Source of the DNA: Actinomycetes bacterium
Lineage (GTDB): Bacteria; Actinomycetota; Acidimicrobiia; Acidimicrobiales; Palsa-688
Reading direction: 5' to 3'
DNA: 6,043 nt
Assembly (NCBI GenBank): GCA_021827225.1
Contig: JAKAXG010000293.1
Coordinates: 1-6,043 of the forward strand
The notes below the pieces were generated by a model. The model was not told the origin of the DNA and searched no databases. It saw only the letters and a list, made by a program, of their open reading frames with translations. Positions 1-4,810 of the stretch are shown here, in pieces. Numbering within the stretch: position 1 is the first letter of the stretch; every line of letters starts with the position of its first letter. The position numbers and the translations under genes were made by a program.

Positions 1-1
1 A

Positions 2-577
2 CTGCTCGCCGACCAGCTGCGCGCCCTGCAGCTGGCCGCCGGCGACACCGGCGCCGACGTCTGGGTGATGGCCCCGATGGTGTCGACACCGACGGAGGCG
101 GCCGACTTCGCGGCGACGGTCCACGGCCACGGCCTGCCCATCGCCGGGGCCATGGTGGAGGTGCCGGCCGCCGCGCTGCGGGCCGGTTCCATCCTGACTC
201 GGGTGGACTTCGTCAGCATCGGCACCAACGACCTGTCGCAGTACACCTTCGCCGCCGACCGCCAGATCGGCCAGCTCGCCGAGCTGCTCGATCCGTGGCA
301 GCCGGCCCTCCTGGAGCTGATCGCCCTCACCGCCCGGGCCGGCCGCGATCTCGGCAAGTCGGTGTCGGTCTGCGGGGAGGCGGCCAGCGACCCGGCGCTG
401 GCGGTGGTGCTGACCGGCCTGGGGGTGACCAGCCTGTCCATGGCCGCCGGCAGCGTCGCCGACGTGCGGGCCGCCCTGGCCGAACGGACCCTCGCCGACT
501 GCGAGGCGGCGGCGTCCGCCGCCCTGGCCGCAGCGGGACCGGACGAGGCCCGGCGGGCCGTCTCAGCCGTGTCCTAA
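2..577 (+). CDS. ptsI: PTS enzyme I (phosphoenolpyruvate-protein phosphotransferase), C-terminal part, 5'-truncated by window edge
   Basis: The open frame enters from the left edge and gives 191 residues ending at TAA (575-577). Enzyme I takes phosphate from phosphoenolpyruvate and passes it to HPr, the first cytosolic step of PTS sugar uptake. Only the C-terminal PEP-binding TIM-barrel part is present; full-length enzyme I is about 550-575 residues, so about two thirds lie outside. Visible family motifs are MVEVPAA (its Glu is fragment residue 53) and SIGTNDLSQYTFAADR (Asp at 77), which supply the two acidic metal ligands, and VCGEAASDP, whose Cys (124) is the catalytic cysteine of the family. 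The tail after residue 150 is Ala-rich and weakly conserved. The first in-frame GTG in the window (65) is internal to the barrel, not a real start. The related PEP synthase and PPDK share this domain, but the compact ending after the CGE motif fits enzyme I. The gene converges on the histidine kinase, with overlapping stop codons. Confidence 0.9.
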   Translation: MLADQLRALQLAAGDTGADVWVMAPMVSTPTEAADFAATVHGHGLPIAGAMVEVPAAALRAGSILTRVDFVSIGTNDLSQYTFAADRQIGQLAELLDPWQPALLELIALTARAGRDLGKSVSVCGEAASDPALAVVLTGLGVTSLSMAAGSVADVRAALAERTLADCEAAASAALAAAGPDEARRAVSAVS

Positions 578-2070
578 TCCGGGGCGGGTGTTCCCGGCCC
601 GGAGCGGTTTCTCCCCGCCCCGCCGGGACCGACCGGCGGGGCGGAAGCGGCCGGGAGGGTCACCACCATCCGGGTGCCGCCTCCGGGGCGCAGGGGCGAT
701 TCGGCCCTGACGGAGCCGCCCATGGCCCGGACCAGCTCGGCCACGATGGTCAGGCCCAGCCCCGACCCCATGGGCCGGGCCGGGTCGGGCCGGGCCGGCC
801 CGGCCCGGGACGCGACCAGCCGGTCGAACACCCGGGGCAGCATCTCGGCCGGGATGCCGGGGCCGTCGTCGCTCACCCACAGCTCCACCCGCCCTCCACC
901 GTCCGAGGCGGCGCCGACCCGGACGGTGGAGGTGGCGTAGCGCAGGGCGTTCTCCACCAGGTTGGCCGCCACCTGGCCCAGCCGGTCCGGGTCGGCCACC
1001 GCCGTGCAGTCACCGCCGGGGGGGTCCACGGTCAGGACCAGCCCCAGATCGGCGGCGGCCGGGGCGAAGCCGGCGGCGGCCTCCTCCAGCGACGAGCCGA
1101 CATCCAGCGGCGCCATCTGCAGGGTGAAGCGCCGGGCCTCCAGGGTGGCCAGGGCCAGGAGGTCGGCCACCAGCCGTTCGAGGCGGCGGGCCTCCGAGGC
1201 GATGACCCCGGCGGCGGCGGCGGCGTCGGCGGTGGCGCCGTCCTCGATGGCCTCGGCGAAGCCCCGGATGGAGGTGAGCGGGGTGCGCAGGTCGTGGGAG
1301 ACAGACCGCAGGAAGTGCCGCTCGGCCTCCTTGGCCCGGCCCAGGCCGGCGGCCATCGAGTTGACCGAGTCCACCAGCCCGGCCAGCTCCGGGTCGGTGT
1401 CGGGCGGGCGGGGCACCCGGGCGTCCAGGTCCCCGCCGGCGATGCGGCTGGTCACCTCCTGGGCGGCCCGGATGGGCCGGACGAACCGCCCACCGAGACG
1501 GGCGGCGACCAGGGCGGCGGCGGCCAGGATGATCAGCGACGACAGGGCGAACCACGGCCCGGCCGACGCCAGGGCCCCCGGCGGCCGGCGGGTCAGCACC
1601 ACCACCTGGACCACCTGGCGGGGGGCGCCCAGGAGCTGGATGCGGGCCCGGTACGGCGCGGCCGCGAAGGCCACCCCGCCGGCCCGGCCCGAGACCGTCT
1701 GGAGGCGTAGCAGGTGGCCCGTCTTCAGATCGGCGGCGGTCAGGCCGGCCGGCAGGGCGGGTGGCACCCGGGGGGTGGTGGGGTCGAACAGCCGCCCGTC
1801 CGCTCTGACGGCGACGACCGTGGAGCCGTCCAGGCGCAGCGGGGCGCGCAGGGCGAGCAGCACGTTGCGCAACGCCCGGGCCGGGTCGGTCCGGTTGACC
1901 GTGTCGGCCTCCTGCTGCACGCTGGCGGCCAGCCCCTGCGCCTCCCGGGTGATCTCCCGCTGGGTCTGCACGTCGATGCTGTGCACGGCGAAGGCCAGGC
2001 TGAACAGCCCGGAGAGGACCAGCGTGACCAGCACCATGAGGACCATGGCCACGGTGAGGCGCCGGCGCAC
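574..2070 (-). CDS. Membrane sensor histidine kinase of a two-component system (HAMP, HisKA, HATPase)
   Basis: A 498-residue inner-membrane kinase that would autophosphorylate on His and pass phosphate to the adjacent response regulator. Domains in order: a basic start (MRRR), transmembrane helix about 5-28, an extracytoplasmic sensor region about 29-172 without a recognisable fold, transmembrane helix about 174-191, HAMP about 192-245 (ending in a VDSVNSMA-type helix), HisKA with H-box SVSHDLRTPLTSIRGF (phosphoacceptor His259), then HATPase_c with N-box NLVENALRYA (Asn374), G1 DDGPGIP (401-407), F-box RVFDRL and G2 GSGLGL (435-440). All catalytic boxes are intact. The lid between F-box and G2 carries an unusual Ala/Arg/Pro insert, and the last 25 residues are Pro/Gly-rich. 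The GTG start is 3 bases after the regulator stop (TGA, CCG, GTG), so translation is probably coupled; no clear Shine-Dalgarno is visible. The stop TAG (576-574) overlaps the convergent ptsI stop. The signal sensed cannot be told from sequence. Confidence 0.93.
   Translation of the reverse strand: MRRRLTVAMVLMVLVTLVLSGLFSLAFAVHSIDVQTQREITREAQGLAASVQQEADTVNRTDPARALRNVLLALRAPLRLDGSTVVAVRADGRLFDPTTPRVPPALPAGLTAADLKTGHLLRLQTVSGRAGGVAFAAAPYRARIQLLGAPRQVVQVVVLTRRPPGALASAGPWFALSSLIILAAAALVAARLGGRFVRPIRAAQEVTSRIAGGDLDARVPRPPDTDPELAGLVDSVNSMAAGLGRAKEAERHFLRSVSHDLRTPLTSIRGFAEAIEDGATADAAAAAGVIASEARRLERLVADLLALATLEARRFTLQMAPLDVGSSLEEAAAGFAPAAADLGLVLTVDPPGGDCTAVADPDRLGQVAANLVENALRYATSTVRVGAASDGGGRVELWVSDDGPGIPAEMLPRVFDRLVASRAGPARPDPARPMGSGLGLTIVAELVRAMGGSVRAESPLRPGGGTRMVVTLPAASAPPVGPGGAGRNRSGPGTPAPD
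615..644 (+). terminator. GC-rich hairpin just past ptsI, possible terminator inside the kinase coding region
   Basis: A perfect 12-bp stem (615-626 with 633-644, arm CCGCCCCGCCGG) closes a 6-base loop GACCGA. It starts 37 bases after the ptsI stop and lies within the 3' end of the oppositely oriented histidine kinase gene. There is no U-run after it on the plus strand, so it is not a textbook intrinsic terminator, although strong U-poor hairpins can end transcripts in high-GC actinobacteria. An alternative weaker pairing, 581-588 with 614-621 (8 bp), would compete. Because the two genes converge with no spacer, some end signal for ptsI must fall inside the kinase gene, and this is the best candidate seen. 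GC-rich coding DNA also forms such stems by chance. Confidence 0.35.
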
Positions 2071-2073
2071 CGG

Positions 2074-2754
2074 TCAGTCCAGCCGGTAGCCCACGCCCCA
2101 CACGGTGGCGAGGGGGAGGTGGGATCCGAACTTCTTGCGCAGCTGGCCGACGTGCACGTCGACGGTGCGCTCGTCGCCGTACCAGCCCACCCCCCACACC
2201 CCGTCGAGGAGCTGCCGGCGGGACAGGGCCAGGCCCCGGTTGCGGGCCAGGTAGGCGAGCAGCTCGAACTCCCTGGTGGCCAGGGGCACGACCCGCTCAT
2301 CGATGCGGGCCTCGCGCCGGGCCGTGTCCACCTCGACCGCCCCGGCCCGCAGGACGGCGGAGCCGTCAGCCGGGGGCCCCTCGGCCCGGCGGATGATGGC
2401 CTTCACCCGGGCGGCCAGCTCCCGGGGGGAGAACGGCTTGACGACGTAGTCGTCGGCGCCCAGCTCGAAGCCGAGCACCCGGTCGACCTCCTCGTCGCGC
2501 GCCGTCAGCATCATCACCGGGACGGCGCTGGCGGCCCGGATCCGCCGGCACACCTCGAAGCCGTCCAGCGGTCCCGGCAGGCCGATGTCGAGGATCACCA
2601 TCCGGGGCCGCTCCCGTTCCACGGCGCGCAGACCCGACTCGCCGTCGGCCGCCTGGATCACCCGGTGCCCGTCGCGTCTGAGGTACAGGTCGATGAGGTC
2701 GGCGATGTGCGGGTCGTCCTCGACCACCACGACGGTCCCCGCCTCGCTGGCCAT
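2074..2754 (-). CDS. OmpR/PhoB-family response regulator, partner of the downstream histidine kinase
   Basis: A 226-residue DNA-binding response regulator, a normal length for the family. The receiver domain (about 7-122) has the acidic pocket E12, D13, D14, phosphoacceptor D56 in VILDIGLPG, the switch T84 in MMLTARD, Y103, and K106 in DYVVKPFSP. The winged-helix DNA-binding domain (about 132-226) contains LATREFELLAYLARN, a recognition region ending in RTVDVHVGQLRKKFG, and the typical end VWGVGYRLD. The ATG at 2754 was chosen because the receiver fold begins 7 residues later. The frame stays open upstream to 2976, but that stretch is non-conserved and antisense to the phosphatase gene. A short GGGG lies 5-8 bases before the ATG as a weak ribosome site. 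It is the first gene of a regulator-kinase operon and is divergent from the phosphatase/kinase pair across 87 bases. Not assigned to a named system. Confidence 0.94.
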   Translation of the reverse strand: MASEAGTVVVVEDDPHIADLIDLYLRRDGHRVIQAADGESGLRAVERERPRMVILDIGLPGPLDGFEVCRRIRAASAVPVMMLTARDEEVDRVLGFELGADDYVVKPFSPRELAARVKAIIRRAEGPPADGSAVLRAGAVEVDTARREARIDERVVPLATREFELLAYLARNRGLALSRRQLLDGVWGVGWYGDERTVDVHVGQLRKKFGSHLPLATVWGVGYRLD

Positions 2755-2782
2755 GGCGCCCCAGTGTCGCACCTGCACGTGA

Positions 2783-2796
2783 TGAAAGTTTGAAGT
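2783..2796. promoter_or_regulatory. Tandem 7-bp direct repeat in the divergent intergenic region, possible regulator site
   Basis: TGAAAGT is followed directly by TTGAAGT, forming an A/T-richer island inside very GC-rich DNA, between the divergently transcribed response regulator (start 2754) and phosphatase (start 2842). OmpR-type regulators commonly bind short direct repeats near promoters, so this is a reasonable place for autoregulation. Only five of seven positions agree between the copies and the spacing is below the usual 10-11 bp, so the assignment is weak. It could equally be part of the regulator's own promoter. Confidence 0.22.
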
Positions 2797-2826
2797 CCTG
2801 CGCCGGGCCGGGTGCCCGCCGCCGAG

Positions 2827-2832
2827 TAGGGT
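2827..2832 (+). promoter_or_regulatory. Candidate -10 hexamer TAGGGT for the phosphatase/fructosamine kinase operon
   Basis: TAGGGT fits the actinobacterial TANNNT -10 pattern and ends 9 bases before the ATG at 2842. With usual -10 to +1 spacing, transcription would begin at about 2839, giving a leader of 0-3 bases. No Shine-Dalgarno-like sequence precedes this ATG, which fits leaderless initiation. No recognisable -35 box sits at 16-18 bases upstream. Confidence 0.5.
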
Positions 2833-2841
2833 CGCCCGGCG

Positions 2842-3318
2842 ATGCGGGTGGCCATGGTCTGTCTGGGCAACATCTGCCGTTCCCCCATGGCGGCGGCGGT
2901 GGCCTCGGCCCTGGTGCGCGACGCCGGCATGGACGGCCAGGTGACCGTCGAGTCGTTCGGCACGGCCGGCTACCACGTCGGGGAGTGCGCCGACCGCCAG
3001 GCCGAGTCAGCTCTGGCCCGCAACGGTTGGCCGGCCGGAGGCCACCGGGCCCGCCAGCTCGGACCGGCCGACATCGCCGCCGCCGACCTGGTGCTCTGCG
3101 CCGACCTGGCCAACCGGGAGGAGGTCCGCCGCCTGGCGCCGCCCGGCACCGACCTGACCAAGATCCGGATGCTGCGCTCCTACGACCCGCAGGGCGGCGA
3201 GCGCTCGGAGGTCCCGGACCCGTGGGGCCTGGACGACGCCGGCTTCGACCGGGCTCTGGCCATGATCGAGCGCTCCTGCCGTGGACTGGTCGCCGAGCTC
3301 GCCGCCCGTACCGGCTGA
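2842..3318 (+). CDS. Low-molecular-weight protein tyrosine phosphatase family protein, likely sugar-phosphate-adduct phosphatase in protein deglycation
   Basis: A 158-residue cytosolic phosphatase, a normal size for the LMW-PTP family. The P-loop lies at the very N-terminus: VCLGNICRSP has the CX5R signature with nucleophile Cys7 and Arg13, followed by Ser14. The general acid is Asp126 in EVPDPWG, where the family usually has DP followed by an aromatic residue. The first codon is ATG at 2842, five residues before the P-loop strand ends, as usual for the family. It overlaps the following fructosamine-3-kinase-family gene by 38 bases. LMW-PTP genes placed immediately before such kinases are a recognised arrangement; biochemical work on some of these pairs showed hydrolysis of protein-bound ribulosamine 5-phosphate and erythrulosamine 4-phosphate. 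By inference, this enzyme probably does that rather than acting mainly on phosphotyrosine. A general arginine- or tyrosine-phosphatase role cannot be excluded from sequence. Confidence 0.92.
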   Translation: MRVAMVCLGNICRSPMAAAVASALVRDAGMDGQVTVESFGTAGYHVGECADRQAESALARNGWPAGGHRARQLGPADIAAADLVLCADLANREEVRRLAPPGTDLTKIRMLRSYDPQGGERSEVPDPWGLDDAGFDRALAMIERSCRGLVAELAARTG

Positions 3319-4120
3319 GCTCGGCGACGTCACCGTCGTCGGTCCGCTGGCGGCGAACGTGTGGCGGCTGCGCGGCCCCGATGGGGACCTGGTGCTCAAG
3401 GCCGGGCCGGGCGTCTCCGACGAGGCCGCCGGGCTGAGGAGGCTGGCGTCGGTGTCGGCGTCGCTGTCCGGGTCGGTCGCCGGCGACGGGCGGCGGCGAC
3501 CGGCCGTGCCGGCCGTCGTGTGGGCCGGAGTCTGGGCCGGAGGCGACGTGCTGGTCACCGCCTGGGTGGAACCGGGACCACGGACGGCCGCTTCTGAGGC
3601 GGAGCTGGGAAGGGGCCTGGCCCGGCTGCACTCGGCGCCGGCCGACGCCTGGGGCGGGGGATCGTCGTGGATCGGCGCCTGCCGGGTGGATCCCTCCACC
3701 GCGCCCGACGCCGCCGGGTTCTACGGTCGCCGGCTCTCCGATCTGGCGGCCCGGTGCGGCCTGACCGCCGTGGTGGAGCCGTTGACGGAGCGGCTCCCCC
3801 GGCTGATCCCACCCGGGCCGGCCGCCGTGGTGCACGGGGACCTGTGGTGGGGCAACGTCCTGTGGGGTGCGGGGGACCGGCCGTGGTTGATCGACCCGTC
3901 GGTGCACGGCGGCCACCCGGAGGAGGACCTGGCCATGCTGGCCCTGTTCGGGAGCGTCCCCGACCGGGTCCTCGGCGCCTACCGCGAGACCCGACCACTG
4001 GACGACGGGTGGCCGGAGCGCACCGCCCTCTGGCAGCTCTACCCCCTGCTGGTCCACACCGTGCTGTTCGGCGGCGGCTACCGGGCGTCGGCCGAGGCCG
4101 CGGCCCGGCGCTACCTGTAG
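3281..4120 (+). CDS. Fructosamine-3-kinase family protein (probable ribulosamine/erythrulosamine 3-kinase)
   Basis: A 279-residue kinase of the fructosamine kinase/aminoglycoside phosphotransferase fold; relatives are about 290 residues. It would phosphorylate C3 of ketoamines formed when sugars react with protein lysines; the 3-phosphate then breaks down and frees the amine. Visible features: DLVLKAG with the ATP-binding Lys40, an acidic residue in DEAAGLRRL (Glu48), a GLARLH segment (112-117), the catalytic loop VVHGDLWWGN (Asp187, Asn192), metal-binding WLIDPSVHGG (Asp205), then EEDLAMLALFG and the strongly family-like end LWQLYPLLVHTVLFGGGY. The N-terminal glycine-rich strand is degenerate (VVGPLAANVWRL). 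The GTG at 3281 is the only workable start; the next in-frame GTG (3359) would remove the first nucleotide-binding strand. It overlaps the phosphatase by 38 bases with no Shine-Dalgarno, so translation is probably coupled. Bacterial members mostly prefer ribulosamines or erythrulosamines over fructosamines; the exact substrate here is inferred. Confidence 0.92.
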   Translation: MDWSPSSPPVPAELGDVTVVGPLAANVWRLRGPDGDLVLKAGPGVSDEAAGLRRLASVSASLSGSVAGDGRRRPAVPAVVWAGVWAGGDVLVTAWVEPGPRTAASEAELGRGLARLHSAPADAWGGGSSWIGACRVDPSTAPDAAGFYGRRLSDLAARCGLTAVVEPLTERLPRLIPPGPAAVVHGDLWWGNVLWGAGDRPWLIDPSVHGGHPEEDLAMLALFGSVPDRVLGAYRETRPLDDGWPERTALWQLYPLLVHTVLFGGGYRASAEAAARRYL

Positions 4121-4122
4121 CG

Positions 4123-4182
4123 GCCGGCTCCGCCGGCGCCTGCGTTGCCGCCTCGCCGGCCGGTCCGGCGACGCGGCGAGGC
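4123..4182 (+). terminator. Overlapping GC-rich stem-loops after the fructosamine kinase, weak terminator candidate
   Basis: Directly after the TAG stop (4118-4120), GCCGGC pairs with GCCGGC across a TCC loop (4123-4137). Further on, GCCTCGCC (4150-4157) pairs with GGCGAGGC (4175-4182), or alternatively TCGCCGG (4153-4159) pairs with CCGGCGA (4165-4171). There is no U-tract. The position fits the end of the phosphatase-kinase operon, but such short GC stems are common by chance here. The rest of the spacer up to the tRNA promoter (about 4183-4305) shows nothing recognisable. Confidence 0.3.
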
Positions 4183-4305
4183 CTGGAACCCGGCGCGGCG
4201 GTCAGGCTTACTGCGGCACACGGAGCTATCCGCTGAGAGCTGCTGCCGTCAGGCCCTGACTCGGTTCACGGTGCTCTGTTGCGCAGGACCCGACCACCGC
4301 GCCCG

Positions 4306-4342
4306 GTGCCAGGCCTCTGGCGAACAGGATAGCCTGTATCTT
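4306..4342 (+). promoter_or_regulatory. Candidate promoter of tRNA-Ser
   Basis: Two TANNNT hexamers lie just before the tRNA: TAGCCT (4330-4335) and TATCTT (4337-4342). GTGCCA at 4306-4311 matches the TTGACA -35 consensus at four of six positions and is 18 bases before TAGCCT. Transcription would begin at about 4342 or 4349, 7-14 bases before the mature tRNA end. ACAGG/CCTGT (4324-4328 and 4333-4337) form a small inverted repeat around TAGCCT. This is a pattern match only. Confidence 0.35.
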
Positions 4343-4355
4343 CCAGTAACTCCCC

Positions 4356-4440
4356 GGAGGGGTGCGAGAGCGGCCGAATCGGCACGATTGGAAATCGTGT
4401 GTGGGGCAACCCACCGTGGGTTCAAATCCCACCCTCTCCG
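4356..4440 (+). tRNA. tRNA-Ser (anticodon GGA)
   Basis: All arms of a class II tRNA can be folded by eye. The acceptor stem is GGAGGGG (4356-4362) with CCTCTCC (4433-4439), one G-U pair, and discriminator G at 4440 as expected for serine. The D arm begins at 4365. The anticodon stem CACGA/TCGTG (4383-4387, 4395-4399) closes the loop TTGGAAA with anticodon GGA at 4390-4392, reading UCC and UCU. A long variable arm, GTGGG/CCCAC with loop GCAA, is diagnostic for serine. The T arm GTGGG-TTCAAAT-CCCAC ends at 4432. CCA is not encoded (CTC follows), so it must be added after transcription. The gene is 85 bases, monocistronic, and followed by a strong hairpin. Confidence 0.97.
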
Positions 4441-4476
4441 CTCGGGGTACCTGCAAGAAGCGGGGCTCCCGCCCAT

Positions 4477-4524
4477 GAACCCCCTCGCCCGAGGGCCTGC
4501 AGAGGCTCTCCGGCGAGGGGGTTC
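4477..4524 (+). terminator. Strong hairpin terminator of tRNA-Ser
   Basis: GAACCCCCTCGCC (4477-4489) pairs perfectly with GGCGAGGGGGTTC (4512-4524), 13 bp. The interior continues after one C-C mismatch (4490/4511) into an 8-bp stem GAGGGCCT/AGGCTCTC (one G-U pair) closed by the loop GCAG (4499-4502). The whole 48 bases therefore form one nearly uninterrupted 21-bp hairpin, 36 bases past the tRNA. The 3' side runs into GTTCGTCGTTGTC, a moderately U-rich stretch typical of terminators in GC-rich genomes. Confidence 0.8.
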
Positions 4525-4573
4525 GTCGTTGTCGGCCGGGCTGCACACGGGTCCCAGGGCGTGTGAGCGTGTT

Positions 4574-4604
4574 TCTGGTGACACGTCGATGCCTCTGGTG
4601 ACAC
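4574..4604 (+). repeat. Direct repeat TCTGGTGACAC, two copies 20 bases apart
   Basis: The 11-mer TCTGGTGACAC occurs at 4574-4584 and again at 4594-4604. The core TGGTGACAC also occurs a third time, inverted, at 4628-4636 as the right end of the adjacent palindrome. Centre spacings of about 20 and 32 bases are close to two and three helical turns. The function is unknown; a protein-binding site array or a fragment of a dispersed repeat are the simplest readings. Confidence 0.75.
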
Positions 4605-4636
4605 AAATCCACCCCCGGGGTGGATTTGTGTCACCA
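4596..4636. repeat. 41-base near-perfect palindrome with 20-bp arms
   Basis: The left arm TGGTGACACAAATCCACCCC (4596-4615) and right arm (4617-4636) are exact reverse complements around the single base C4616. Neither side is followed by a U-run on either strand, so it does not look like an ordinary intrinsic terminator. The arms contain an AAATCC/GGATTT core that is less GC-rich than the surroundings. The sequence could extrude as a cruciform in DNA or fold as an RNA hairpin. It may be a dispersed intergenic repeat. Confidence 0.9.
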
Positions 4637-4687
4637 ACCGCAGCTGGGTCGGCGGCGGCCGGGCCCGGGCCCCGCCCCCCGAGGGGT

Positions 4688-4730
4688 GGCCACGTCACGT
4701 CGACAACCGGTTTGTCGACGTGACGTGGCC
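4688..4730. repeat. Inverted repeat with perfect 19-bp arms, upstream of dnaX
   Basis: GGCCACGTCACGTCGACAA (4688-4706) is the exact reverse complement of 4712-4730, separated by CCGGT. The arms contain a tandem ACGTC ACGTC and the 8-mer CACGTCGA, which also occurs in the TGGTGACAC repeat cluster at 4582-4589. It lies 80 bases before the dnaX start. No U-tract follows on either strand. It may be a regulator site, a transcription barrier between tRNA-Ser and dnaX, or a repeat element. Confidence 0.88.
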
Positions 4731-4798
4731 GCGACCGCCGGCCCCTCCGCCGCCCCCGCTGGCCCCGCCGGCCCGCCGGCAAGGTCGCAGGCAGCCTC

Positions 4799-4804
4799 TA
4801 ATCT
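4799..4804 (+). promoter_or_regulatory. -10 hexamer TAATCT of dnaX, leaderless promoter
   Basis: TAATCT fits TANNNT and is one of the few A/T-rich hexamers in this spacer. If its last base is -7, then +1 falls exactly on the G of the GTG start codon at 4811, so the mRNA would have no leader. No Shine-Dalgarno precedes the GTG, consistent with this. The -35 position (CCGGCA, 4776-4781) matches the consensus at only three bases. Confidence 0.6.
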
Positions 4805-4810
4805 GACCGG

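Larger units (their letters stand above)
4441..4810. other. 370-base gene-free spacer between tRNA-Ser and dnaX: terminator plus large inverted repeats
   Basis: No protein-coding gene is supported here. In order it holds a small hairpin (GCGGG/CCCGC, 4460-4472), the tRNA terminator (4477-4524), a TGGTGACAC repeat cluster with a 41-base palindrome (4574-4636), a second palindrome with 19-bp arms (4688-4730), a featureless C-rich stretch (about 4731-4795) and the dnaX -10 element (4799-4804). Frames that remain open across it are antisense or out-of-frame readings without family resemblance. Confidence 0.8.

Noticed and set aside
295..1710. Long plus-strand frame of 471 codons opposite the histidine kinase
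   Set aside because: Gly/Arg/Pro-rich translation without motifs, overlapping the intact kinase and ptsI. High GC content keeps shadow frames open. The same applies to the frames at 962-2089, 1714-2793 and minus 1010-2197.
2755..2976. N-terminal extension of the response regulator to 2976
   Set aside because: It would add 74 non-conserved residues antisense to the phosphatase gene. The receiver domain begins right after the ATG at 2754.
2366..4057. Minus-strand frame of 563 codons across the phosphatase and fructosamine kinase genes
   Set aside because: Its translation is low-complexity Arg/Pro/Gly. The three genes it crosses are all intact with catalytic motifs in their own frames.
4248..4260. 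13-base palindrome GTCAGGCCCTGAC
   Set aside because: Six-base arms around one base occur often by chance, and there is no other support such as a second copy.
4356..4440. tRNA-Ser as an integration site for a mobile element
   Set aside because: No second copy of the tRNA 3' end, no integrase and no phage-like gene is visible. dnaX follows as a normal housekeeping neighbour.
4574..4636. CRISPR-like repeat array
   Set aside because: Only two direct copies of an 11-mer with a 9-base gap, with no spacer/repeat periodicity of CRISPR length and no cas genes.
4596..4730. The two palindromes as ordinary rho-independent terminators
   Set aside because: No U-run on either strand, and tRNA-Ser already has a fitting terminator at 4477-4524. 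Not fully excluded, since U-poor terminators exist in high-GC bacteria.
4226..4782. Minus-strand open frames containing GVGFEPTVGCPTH-like and GWDLNPRW-like peptides
   Set aside because: These are antisense readings of tRNA-Ser, a well-known source of spurious protein annotations. The tRNA fold is complete and explains the sequence.
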